Of a DNA stretch of 64,000 nucleotides, positions 33,593 to 41,329 are shown piece after piece (position 1 is the stretch's first letter; each line of letters starts with the position of its first letter). The position numbers and the translations under genes are program-made. The DNA lies in contig NZ_QCZK02000043.1 of the NCBI RefSeq assembly GCF_003347595.2, positions 1 through 64,000 of the forward strand, given 5' to 3'. This DNA is from Botryobacter ruber. GTDB taxonomy: Bacteria; Bacteroidota; Bacteroidia; Cytophagales; Hymenobacteraceae. The notes below the pieces were generated by a model that did no database searches, had not been told where the DNA came from, and saw only the letters and a program-made list of their open reading frames with translations.

Positions 33593-35440
33593 CTATCGCC
33601 CTGGCACTTTCTCTTCCTTAAAATTAAACCGGTAGTGAAGCCCCAGCAGGAACTGCCTTTGTTTATAATCTACCGTTCCTGTTGCAAACGGTACGGTAGA
33701 AACACCCCACAGGTAAAGCGGCTCCAGCACAAACTGCTGCCCCAGTACAAAATGGCCAGCCACGTAACTATCCGGTCCCGTGGAACCTCCCCGCAGGTAG
33801 CTTCCGTTCCGGATACCAAAGCCACTGCCCAAACTAACCTGGTGCCGCAGCCCGGGCAAGCCTGATGGAAACTGATCTGCCAGCCTGTATTCCGCAAACA
33901 GTAAACGGGTTGCCCCGAACCGCACATACAGCTGCGGGTAAACAGCAACTTTCCGGCCACCACTCTGTGGTATTCCGCTTCCTTCTTTCTGTAAGTTTTC
34001 GGTGGTGTAAAACAGGTTGCCCAGGTGCAGCCCGCCCCCTATACCTGCCCATTTCTGATCGTACAAGATGTATGGATTTACCCCAAACAAGGTAAGATCG
34101 TTTGCGGTTCTGAAAACAGGCGCATGGGTGATATCGGTTTCCTGGTGAGAGCCGCCATAGACATTGACGCCATACGTAAGGGTTTCTTTCTCTTTTTCTT
34201 TTGTGATGGCGTAACCTGCGCCGCCCACTTTGTATTCCTGGTGAAAATAGCGGGTGTTGCTCACCCGGCTGCACCCGCTGCCCGTGCCAATGTCGTGGGA
34301 GTTGTAGTAATCGCCGGAGCCGTAACCGACTTTAAAGCTGTGGTAGGTTTTAACCTGGGCAGAGTCGTTCTGTTCTTCTGTTGGAAATGTCTGGCTCATG
34401 AGCAGCAGCGGCACTACCAGTATGCCGGCCGTGAGCCAGCGGTAGCGCGGCACCGTAACTGTCCTGAAAATATGCACGCCCGCCATGGCAATAGCAGGAA
34501 GTATGGAAATATGCAGCGCCACCAGCTCGGCGTAGGTAAACCAGTTGCGCAGGCTCCACGATGCCAGCACCAGGGCGAGCAGCAGCACCAGCGTGGTAAA
34601 GAGGTCAGGAGCAGGACCAGTCTGTACCGGCGCCTGCACTTTGCTGAACTTTCGCTCGCGGTACATCACCACCGCCCCCAGCACCAGGATCATCACCAGG
34701 ATTATCCATTGCACCACTTTCAGTCCGCCAAGGGGCGTGCCACCTGCTGCATGTGCGGCAGCATCTCTGAAAAACTCAATGAAGAACCGGAAGAAGCTAT
34801 ACAGCAGGATAGACAACATAAACAGGTTACCAGCAACCTTCAGGCGCTTCCTGAAAAAGAGCAACAAGCCCGCCACCGCCACACTGGCCACTACTTCGTA
34901 GAGTTGCGTCGGGTGAACCGGCAGGGAGTAGTACTGCCCGTCCGGCAGCAGCCTGGCTTCGAACTGGTGGAAGTGGGGCAGCGTGTAGGGCTTGTACTGC
35001 ATGCCCCAGGGCAGCATCGTTATTTTTCCGTGGCAGCAGCCTGCCAGCCAGCACCCGAAGCGCTGCACGCCAATCCCGATGGGCAGCATGATGGCAAAGG
35101 CATCGAGGGCATCGTTTTTCAGGGAGAGCAGTTTCTTCAGGGGCCAGTACACTGCCATCGACAGCAGCAGTCCGCCAAACAGGAGCTTGTCGTTTGTTGC
35201 AGGCAGGTAGAAATCCGTTACCAGCGCCTGCCACTCTGCATCGGAATAGGTGAACAGCTTGGTGCCAGCAATAAACAGAAACCGGGAACAGGCCAGCGCC
35301 AGCAGCCACGCCACAAAATGATACTTCCGCCGGTGCCCTTCCACCAGCAGCCACACAAAGCCCAGCAGGAACGCCAGGATGTAAAACAGGTCGAAGAAGT
35401 AGTTTCCCGGCAGGTCGATAATGAATAACAGGCTGTTCAT
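33593..35440 (-). CDS. Lgt-like membrane protein fused to a C-terminal beta-rich domain
   Basis: A 615-residue protein. Residues 1-265 resemble prolipoprotein diacylglyceryl transferase, with about seven helices, a GCWLAGCCHG motif (129-138) typical of a divergent Lgt branch, and the conserved HPTQLYE (176-182). Additional helices follow to about 350. Residues 355-615 are non-membrane-helical, rich in Gly, Tyr and Phe, with alternating patterns (VNVYGGSHQ, YPQLYVRFGATRL, LLGLHYRFNF at the end) like an outer-membrane beta-barrel or all-beta domain. This fusion is unusual. The catalytic role is uncertain because key Lgt residues differ; it may modify a special substrate. Confidence 0.75.
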   Translation of the reverse strand: MNSLLFIIDLPGNYFFDLFYILAFLLGFVWLLVEGHRRKYHFVAWLLALACSRFLFIAGTKLFTYSDAEWQALVTDFYLPATNDKLLFGGLLLSMAVYWPLKKLLSLKNDALDAFAIMLPIGIGVQRFGCWLAGCCHGKITMLPWGMQYKPYTLPHFHQFEARLLPDGQYYSLPVHPTQLYEVVASVAVAGLLLFFRKRLKVAGNLFMLSILLYSFFRFFIEFFRDAAAHAAGGTPLGGLKVVQWIILVMILVLGAVVMYRERKFSKVQAPVQTGPAPDLFTTLVLLLALVLASWSLRNWFTYAELVALHISILPAIAMAGVHIFRTVTVPRYRWLTAGILVVPLLLMSQTFPTEEQNDSAQVKTYHSFKVGYGSGDYYNSHDIGTGSGCSRVSNTRYFHQEYKVGGAGYAITKEKEKETLTYGVNVYGGSHQETDITHAPVFRTANDLTLFGVNPYILYDQKWAGIGGGLHLGNLFYTTENLQKEGSGIPQSGGRKVAVYPQLYVRFGATRLLFAEYRLADQFPSGLPGLRHQVSLGSGFGIRNGSYLRGGSTGPDSYVAGHFVLGQQFVLEPLYLWGVSTVPFATGTVDYKQRQFLLGLHYRFNFKEEKVPGR

Positions 35441-35502
35441 AGGTTTATGATTGCTGTGAAATAAACTCTTGGTATTTCGCTTTTTGATTGGTTTTGGCTA
35501 TG

Positions 35503-35562
35503 AACGGATTTGCCTAATTAGGTGTGCGAGGCGAAGCCGAAGCATAACTTATAGGCAGGGTT
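35503..35562 (-). repeat. attC-like stem-loop C
   Basis: AAC (35503-35505) and GTT (35560-35562) flank the stem TGCCTA (35511-35516) / TAGGCA (35552-35557) with unequal spacers (5 and 2 bases). The loop holds the motif that reads TGCTTCGGCTTCGCCTCGCA on the minus strand. It lies 14-73 bases beyond the stop of the minus-strand gene, as attC does in a cassette. Confidence 0.55.
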
Positions 35563-35575
35563 ATGGGATTGTTTT

Positions 35576-36172
35576 TCACAAATCGTATTCTAATATAGCT
35601 AATGGCATGGGCTTTTCATCTTCTAAACTTCTATGATACCAAAGTGTACCTTTATGAGTATCTGTGGCAACACTATCCAATTCAACAATTCCATAAGCAA
35701 CTTTAGAGTTGAAAGGAGATTTATCATCATAAAGAAGTTTTATTGTGTCTCCCACTATTTCGTATGTACCATTGTAATCATCAAATCCGAAACAGACTGA
35801 AGTATAAGAAAATCGATTTTCCTTCCTTATCTTCAAAGATGATGTACAATTTGCAGTACTTTCAAGTCGAGCAAAAATTAGATTCGGTTCTTCAAAATGA
35901 TTTGGATTATATACACCAAAAGGAAAAATAACAGTAATCAAAAGTACGAATGCGAGAACGGCTGTACTTATGTTTTTCTTTTTGCTTTTAAACTTCCCAA
36001 ATATTAGAAGAGTAAATTGTACAAGTAACACAACAGCCAAAGCTAAAAAAGCAATTACCAATACTGCGATAATTCCCAAGTCCCATAGCCCTGGCAACTT
36101 TTGCCATAAAAAGGAAGTGTTAAAAAGCAAAAAGAACAGGATTGATGATATAATTATTGATTTATTCTTCAT
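35576..36172 (-). CDS. Hypothetical membrane protein, cassette-like
   Basis: A 198-residue protein with two hydrophobic helices (about 5-20 and 30-60), a short basic linker, a third helix (VLAFVLLITVIFPFGVY), then an extracytoplasmic domain of about 110 residues with FDDYNGTYEIVGDTIKLLYD and KGTLWYHRSLED. No family recognised. AT-rich, unlike its neighbours. It follows the shared leader (36173-36317) and precedes attC-like site C, so it looks like a single-gene cassette. Confidence 0.75.
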   Translation of the reverse strand: MKNKSIIISSILFFLLFNTSFLWQKLPGLWDLGIIAVLVIAFLALAVVLLVQFTLLIFGKFKSKKKNISTAVLAFVLLITVIFPFGVYNPNHFEEPNLIFARLESTANCTSSLKIRKENRFSYTSVCFGFDDYNGTYEIVGDTIKLLYDDKSPFNSKVAYGIVELDSVATDTHKGTLWYHRSLEDEKPMPLAILEYDL

Positions 36173-36317
36173 CTCTTTATTTCAACTTACCCATAACTAT
36201 ACTATAAAAGTAATTATTACGTCTACACTCCCAATACTGGAGGATAAGCGTACCCCCTAAACCTACAGTTTCCAAACATACGCTTATCTGCACTATGTGC
36301 GGAGTAAATTCTTTACT
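36173..36317 (-). promoter_or_regulatory. Shared cassette leader, copy 2
   Basis: Homologous to 12003-12114, in the same orientation relative to its gene. The distal 61 bases (36257-36317) are about 85% identical, and the proximal TTATAGTATAGTTATG and TGAAATAAAGAG before the ATG also match. In this copy an inverted repeat GATAAGCGTA / TACGCTTATC (36243-36252 and 36285-36294 on the plus strand) brackets the core. The proximal part may hold the promoter and ribosome-binding site. Confidence 0.7.
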
Positions 36318-36424
36318 GCTACTGCTCTAAATTTCTTATCAGAGCAACACCTTTCAAAGTCATTTTCTTACACAGCAAGATAAAAAAATATTCCAATAAT
36401 TTAATATCTCAGTTAAACTTTTTC

Positions 36425-36456
36425 ACTGCTGCAGTCACCATTCCCACTGCTGCTTC
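36425..36456 (-). repeat. GCAGCAG intergenic repeat (-)
   Basis: Plus-strand reading CTGCTGCAGTCACCATTCCC then ACTGCTGCTTCAAGG. Same variant as 4101-4133. The rest of 36318-36602 shows nothing further. Confidence 0.75.
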
Positions 36457-36602
36457 AAGGACACTGTTCATTGCACCTACTATCGGAGTTTCAGCTGCCA
36501 AAACCGAATGCCTAATAGGTTTTATATATAAAAATGGTATTTATCAAAAAATATCATAATCTTACAAGTGCCTTAAACCTAACAAACAACAATTACTTCC
36601 CA

Positions 36603-37433
36603 ATGCGCTTACACCTGCTCCTTTGCCTGCTGTTGCTCCTGCTTGCCGGCACAACGGCTTTTCCTCAGAAAGTTAAACTCACCGAGGCAAACTGGCATGG
36701 CGTGGGCTGCTACAAAATAGAAATGCCGATGGGTACGGTGTACTTCGAGAAAGACAACGGCGTATCGGGCTTCAAAAGCTTCATCGACAAGGAAGGCAAC
36801 GACTGGATTGCGTCGTACCTGGAGCCCGGACCAAACGGCGACTTCCGCGGCTTCCCGAACAGCAACGGCAACTTTGGCCATGCCGGGCGCAACAGTAATT
36901 CCTTTACCACGGTAGTGGACGGCAAAACAGCAGGCGACCTCGTTATCCTGGAGTCGTCGAACCCGGATTTTACGTTTCAGTACTGGTTTTTTCCGGAGCA
37001 CATCGCCCTGAAAGTGCTGCGCTCCAAAGGCGATTACAGCTTCCTGTACGAAGGTGTGATTGGCGGCACCGCCGATGCGGAAGACTACTTTGTTACCGCC
37101 GACGGGCAGAAGCACATCCCCAGCGGCGAATTTTTCGATTTCACGCCGGAATGGTTTTACCTCGGCGACCCCAAAGCAAAAAGCTACCTGTTCCTGGCCA
37201 AAACACCCAACGACGATGCCCCAAACGAGAACCACCGCCAGATTCGCAAAGGCAACGTGCACAACATGGACCTCTACAGCTTTGGCCGTACCGGTCCCGA
37301 AAACGGCTACAAAGTCTACGGCATGAGCGGCAACGAACACGTCTGCATCATCGGCTTCGCTGACAGCTCCAAAAGTCATAAGCAAATGCAAAAGATGATT
37401 GAAAAGCGCTTGAAGTCGCCTTTTAATAAATAA
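36603..37433 (+). CDS. Secreted protein of unknown function
   Basis: A 276-residue exported protein: signal peptide MRLHLLLCLLLLLLAGTTAF then PQ. The mature part is beta-rich with Gly/Asn-rich turns (FRGFPNSNGNFGHAGRNSNS near 83-102, QYWFFPEHIALKVLRS, SGEFFDFTPEWFYLGD). It resembles carbohydrate-associated hypothetical proteins, but no family is certain. I chose ATG 36603 because it begins the signal peptide. The next gene, a DUF5060 glycoside hydrolase lipoprotein, starts about 50 bases later on the same strand, so the pair may act on the same polysaccharide. Confidence 0.8.
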   Translation: MRLHLLLCLLLLLLAGTTAFPQKVKLTEANWHGVGCYKIEMPMGTVYFEKDNGVSGFKSFIDKEGNDWIASYLEPGPNGDFRGFPNSNGNFGHAGRNSNSFTTVVDGKTAGDLVILESSNPDFTFQYWFFPEHIALKVLRSKGDYSFLYEGVIGGTADAEDYFVTADGQKHIPSGEFFDFTPEWFYLGDPKAKSYLFLAKTPNDDAPNENHRQIRKGNVHNMDLYSFGRTGPENGYKVYGMSGNEHVCIIGFADSSKSHKQMQKMIEKRLKSPFNK

Positions 37434-37485
37434 GAAGTTTACATTGAATCCTGTTGAAAATAGCTCATCAGCCAAACCACTACCC

Positions 37486-39231
37486 ATGCGACATCCCCTG
37501 ACACTCTTCGCCCTGCTCCTGCTCTTTGCCTGCAGCCACCCAAAGCAACTACAAGGCACTGCTTCAACCGGCAACCCGGAACAACAGGCACCCTATGTTA
37601 CACAGCAGCAACAGAACACATCAGAAGCCATTACAGCAACCGGAAAAGTAGGGCAATACAGGTTATTCGAAGCAGCACTGATCAACAACAAAAACTACAA
37701 CAACAAATTTACCGATGTGGAGCTGCTCGTGCAGTACCAGGCGCCTTCCGGTCGGTTGGTCGACTTCCGGGGCTTTTATGACGGCGATGGCAAAGGGGCA
37801 GGGAACATAACGTCTGGCAATGTCTGGAAGATGCGCTTTATGCCCGACGAGCCCGGCACCTGGCGCTACGTGTACCGCTGGACCGACGGCACCAAAGGCG
37901 GCGCCGGAAGTTTTGAATGTACAGCCGAAAACGCTGGCAAGGGCGTTTTGCAGCCCTACACGCAGAACCCGCACTGGTTTGCCTACAACGGCACCGACCC
38001 CGTCTGGCTCAAATCCTACTACGAAACCGGCCACGGCTCCATCGGTCAGGATTTTGACTGGGTGGTGAACAACGTGTACAGCAAGTTTGTGGAAAATGGC
38101 TACAACCACCTGCAGGTAAACTGGCTGCTCTCGCTCTGCTGCTTTAAACAATACTACCTCGACGGTCCCGAACCCGAAACGCTGGACCTGGCGCTGTACC
38201 AGGAAGGCAAGGCCACCACTACCATGAACCTGGATGTGTGGCGGCGCATGGAGCAGCACCTGGGCTGGCTGAACGAGCGCGACATCAGCGTGCACATGTT
38301 CCTGGGCGTGGACGGCAGCCAGAACGAAGGACCTGCCTGGGAAAAGCTTTCTACTGAAGAAAAGGAATTTTACGTACGTTACATGGTGGCGCGCCTGGCG
38401 CCCTACGCCAACCTGGCCGGCTGGAATTTTGTGTGGGAAGTGGATGGCAACCGCGAAAGCCACGAACTGGGTTTTGTGCGGCTGGTTGCCAAATACGATG
38501 TGTTCAACCACCTCCGCACCTACGAAGACGAATTCCCCCGCGAGAACTACTACCACCTGCCCGAATACACTTTTGCCGCCGTGGAAAACCATCAGGTAGC
38601 TGCTCCTACAAAACCCCTGGAACGTCACCTTTGGCGCGACGCCTGGACGCACCACATGGCCTGCCTGCTGGGCTATGCCGGAAAACCGGTCTTCATGAGC
38701 GAAGGCAACGCGCTCTGGCGCCGCTTCTGGCACGAGCGTGTGGGCGCAACCCAGGACGACCTGCGCCGCGCTGCCTGGGCCTGTGCCACCGCTGGCGCCT
38801 CCTTCACCTGGAACGGCCACGAAAAAGAATACGAACTCTACGCCGGCGGCCCTTCCGGCCTGCCTTTCAACGACAAAAATCCTTTCCGTACCTCAGAGCG
38901 TTACATCGACATCCTGACCCAGGTGTTGCGCAACGAAGTGGCATTTCACAACATGAAGCCGCACGACGAGCTGCTGGCCCATCACCAGGCACTGCGCGTG
39001 TATGCCCTGGCCGAGCCCGATCGGCAGTATCTTGTTTTCGCACCCGATGGCGAGTCGTTTGCGCTGAAACTAAAGGAGGGCACCCGCTACACCCGCAACA
39101 CCTGGATAGATACCAAAACCGGGAAACAAGTAAAAGCAGCTGCCGTACGCGGACAGGGTGAGGAAAAGCCTATTGCCTTTAAAGCGCCTACTACAGCTAC
39201 TGACTGGGTATTGGTGCTGCGGGCTGAGTAG
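37486..39231 (+). CDS. DUF5060 glycoside-hydrolase-like lipoprotein
   Basis: A 581-residue lipoprotein: MRHPLTLFALLLLFAC with Cys16 as lipidation site. An N-terminal DUF5060 beta-sandwich (about 55-150: QYRLFEAALINNKNYNNKFT, FMPDEPGTWRYVYRW) precedes a TIM-barrel-like catalytic region (WLKSYYETGHG, GYNHLQVNWLL, NLAGWNFVWEVDGNRE, PVFMSEGNALWRRFW). A C-terminal small beta domain ends at WVLVLRAE. Glu in WEVD and MSEGN are candidate catalytic acids. Related proteins cleave glycosidic bonds; the substrate is not deducible. Periplasmic or surface-anchored. Confidence 0.85.
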   Translation: MRHPLTLFALLLLFACSHPKQLQGTASTGNPEQQAPYVTQQQQNTSEAITATGKVGQYRLFEAALINNKNYNNKFTDVELLVQYQAPSGRLVDFRGFYDGDGKGAGNITSGNVWKMRFMPDEPGTWRYVYRWTDGTKGGAGSFECTAENAGKGVLQPYTQNPHWFAYNGTDPVWLKSYYETGHGSIGQDFDWVVNNVYSKFVENGYNHLQVNWLLSLCCFKQYYLDGPEPETLDLALYQEGKATTTMNLDVWRRMEQHLGWLNERDISVHMFLGVDGSQNEGPAWEKLSTEEKEFYVRYMVARLAPYANLAGWNFVWEVDGNRESHELGFVRLVAKYDVFNHLRTYEDEFPRENYYHLPEYTFAAVENHQVAAPTKPLERHLWRDAWTHHMACLLGYAGKPVFMSEGNALWRRFWHERVGATQDDLRRAAWACATAGASFTWNGHEKEYELYAGGPSGLPFNDKNPFRTSERYIDILTQVLRNEVAFHNMKPHDELLAHHQALRVYALAEPDRQYLVFAPDGESFALKLKEGTRYTRNTWIDTKTGKQVKAAAVRGQGEEKPIAFKAPTTATDWVLVLRAE

Positions 39232-39289
39232 CAACCGTACCGGAGAAGACCAGTTCAGGACTTTTGCTTTGGTTGCTTTCTGGTGATAG

Positions 39290-39330
39290 GGAGCAGGTAA
39301 AGCTGTGGTGGCTGTGGCTGCAGAAAAAGT
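39290..39330 (+). repeat. Degenerate GCAGCAG repeat (+)
   Basis: GCAGGTAAAGCTGTGGTGGC then TGTGGCTGCAGAAAAAG, a shortened copy in the gap after the hydrolase. Confidence 0.55.
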
Positions 39331-39415
39331 TTATCCATATTGCGCAAATACCGGTTTACGAACCCAACTTATCAGCTGAAAATCAGGTAAAATATGCAAC
39401 GCAGCTTGCAGCCTG

Positions 39416-39844
39416 ATGAGCAGTAGATTCAAAAATAACTTTAAACAGGTTAAATCCACTTACGACAGCTATGTACGGGAACTGAGGCAGGAAGACTCCC
39501 TGATCAAAGTCCGCCTGGGCTGGTTTATTCTGTTCGAAGGGTTGCTTTTTAATATGTATACACAGGCCAGTATCCAGATCCGGTACATTATCCTGGTGCT
39601 GGGTTCTATTGTCGCCTGCCTGGTGCTGGTGTCGTTATTAGCTGCAGTTTTTGCCTGGAATGATAACTTCAGAATTCTGAACACCGAGTTTGTGAGGAGG
39701 TTCAATATTTCGGAAGAGGAAAGAATAAATTTTCCGCAGCTAAACCGGGACAAAAAGTTCATCTGGTTAGGCCACACATTTGCCTTACTTATTCCTACTG
39801 TTGTGGTTGGCGTCTGGATATTTATTTACATCTATGTCTTCTAA
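39416..39844 (+). CDS. Small membrane protein of unknown function
   Basis: A 142-residue protein with a charged N-terminal helix (FKQVKSTYDSYVRELRQEDS) and three hydrophobic stretches: LGWFILFEGLLF (about 33-44), YIILVLGSIVACLVLVSLLAAVFAW (about 58-82) and FALLIPTVVVGVWIFIYIYVF at the C terminus. No family recognised. Stands alone on this strand. Confidence 0.75.
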   Translation: MSSRFKNNFKQVKSTYDSYVRELRQEDSLIKVRLGWFILFEGLLFNMYTQASIQIRYIILVLGSIVACLVLVSLLAAVFAWNDNFRILNTEFVRRFNISEEERINFPQLNRDKKFIWLGHTFALLIPTVVVGVWIFIYIYVF

Positions 39845-39849
39845 AGCTT

Positions 39850-39882
39850 TCTGCAGCAGCTACCATAGCCTCTGCACCTGCC
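39850..39882 (-). repeat. GCAGCAG intergenic repeat (-)
   Basis: Plus-strand CTGCAGCAGCTACCATAGCC then TCTGCACCTGCC; diverged copy. The rest of 39845-40119 shows no gene. Confidence 0.6.
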
Positions 39883-40119
39883 TGGCGGCGACTTCCCCTC
39901 AGCAATCGGCTGGAAAATTTACAAGCTAAAGCATAAATTTTATAAATAAAATCACTTACCGCAACCTCCTTTACGTATAGGATAAAGCCCTCTTTTCCAG
40001 TAGCTTTCAGCTTCTGTAGCGACGAGTGCGGCACCAGCTGGCGCACCGGGTGGCTGCTTCAGGAAACAGGAGAATTCACGAGTACTTTTGCTTTTACCGT
40101 CACACAAAAATCCCAGGCC

Positions 40120-40572
40120 ATGGAAACAACCACAAAACTAAGTCTGCAACTGCAAAGCCCTGCCTTTGAGGCAGGAAGCAACATTCCGTCCCGTTTCACC
40201 TGCGACGGCGAAGATATAAGTCCGGCACTGGAAATAAGCGGACTGCCGGAAGATACCAGGAGCCTTGCCCTGATCCTGGACGACCCCGATGCCCCCCACG
40301 GCACCTGGACGCACTGGCTGGTGTGGAACATAGCCCCAACCGACAAAATAGCCGAAGGAAGCACACCGGGCATAGTTGGCCGGAACAGCTCCGGCAAGAA
40401 AAGTTACAGCGGCCCATGTCCTCCGGGCGGCACGCACCGCTATTATTTTAAACTGTATGCCCTCGACAGCATGATAAGCCTGCGGGAGGGTGCCACGAAG
40501 CAGGAACTGGTACGCGTGATGGAGCCCTATATACTGGCTACCGGCGAACTGATGGGCAGGTACAGCAGGTAA
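40120..40572 (+). CDS. PEBP / YbhB-YbcL family protein
   Basis: A 150-residue cytoplasmic protein of the phosphatidylethanolamine-binding (Raf kinase inhibitor-like) family. Both signatures are intact: LDDPDAPHGTWTHWLVW (about 50-66) and PCPPGGTHRYYFKLYAL (about 93-109), which form the anion-binding pocket. The bacterial role is unclear. Full length. Confidence 0.93.
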   Translation: METTTKLSLQLQSPAFEAGSNIPSRFTCDGEDISPALEISGLPEDTRSLALILDDPDAPHGTWTHWLVWNIAPTDKIAEGSTPGIVGRNSSGKKSYSGPCPPGGTHRYYFKLYALDSMISLREGATKQELVRVMEPYILATGELMGRYSR

Positions 40573-40583
40573 AGCCACGCTGG

Positions 40584-40709
40584 CTAAGGCCAGAAATGGT
40601 CATAAAACCTGCGTTTCCGTTTGCGTGGCTTCCCCTTTACATAAACCTCATACACCAGGTAAAATACGCCGGCCAAGGCCAGGGCAGCTGCTATGATCAA
40701 TCCTTCCAT
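40584..40709 (-). CDS. Predicted 41-residue single-span membrane protein
   Basis: A short frame on the minus strand from ATG at 40709 to TAG at 40584: MEGLIIAAALALAGVFYLVY, then a basic tail with KGKPRKRKRR and an aromatic end. One membrane helix followed by strong positive charge is a typical small-protein topology with the C terminus inside. No Shine-Dalgarno is visible, which is common in Bacteroidota. It converges on the PEBP gene. Function unknown. Confidence 0.5.
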   Translation of the reverse strand: MEGLIIAAALALAGVFYLVYEVYVKGKPRKRKRRFYDHFWP

Positions 40710-40804
40710 ACACGTTTATACGTATGCGGCAGCATAGCTGTGGCTGCTCTAAACAGCGAATGGTTTTCCGTTTCCGGAGCCATATACATACCCTGAAAAT
40801 GCAT

Positions 40805-40836
40805 ACTGCTGCAGCCACCACAGCCGCTGCTCAAGG
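40805..40836 (-). repeat. GCAGCAG intergenic repeat (-)
   Basis: Plus-strand CTGCTGCAGCCACCACAGCC then GCTGCTCAAGG. Confidence 0.75.
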
Positions 40837-40920
40837 AAGCAGGGCAGCTACACGACAGGTGTTTGCGCACCTTTTCTGCTGTGCTGCCAATACATCGTGC
40901 GGCAAATTACGTTTAACAGG

Positions 40921-41316
40921 ATGATGCATCAAAAAAACAGAACTATGGAACATAACACGGAAACAGAGATGATGGTTTTTCATCAGATTTGTGAGATAAA
41001 CGAACTCGACCCACAGACCATCATACAGGAAGCACACCAAAACTGTCCTGACAGGTTCAGCAACGGAAACGATGTGGATGCCCTGATTCGAACAGCCTAC
41101 GAACACCGCGCCAACGATTTACTGAAAGGTGCAAACGTTGATCTTACCAAACAAAGCAATGCCAACGCAGGCGGCAAGCCGTACCGGATTGATGCAGATC
41201 CTGCCGGTCCGGCCTTTACCGTAAATGAAGAGTACATCCGGAGGGCCTACAGCAAAGAAGCAGCAGCTAGCATCATAGAAGCACTCGGGCATGTGAAAAT
41301 GCCTGTAACGGGGTGA
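40921..41316 (+). CDS. Hypothetical cytoplasmic protein
   Basis: A 131-residue hydrophilic protein. The conserved-looking core is FHQICEINELDPQTIIQEAH, FSNGNDVDALIRTAYEHRAN and DPAGPAFTVNEEYIRRAYS. No domain recognised. The start is uncertain: ATG 40921 or ATG 40945 (MEHNTETEMM), neither with a clear ribosome-binding site. It ends 13 bases before the converging molybdenum-hydroxylase gene. Confidence 0.65.
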   Translation: MMHQKNRTMEHNTETEMMVFHQICEINELDPQTIIQEAHQNCPDRFSNGNDVDALIRTAYEHRANDLLKGANVDLTKQSNANAGGKPYRIDADPAGPAFTVNEEYIRRAYSKEAAASIIEALGHVKMPVTG

Positions 41317-41329
41317 CAGGAATATTCGG

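Noticed and set aside
34025-35428. 467-codon frame opposite the Lgt-like gene
   Set aside because: Gln/His/Arg-rich antisense shadow with no domain.
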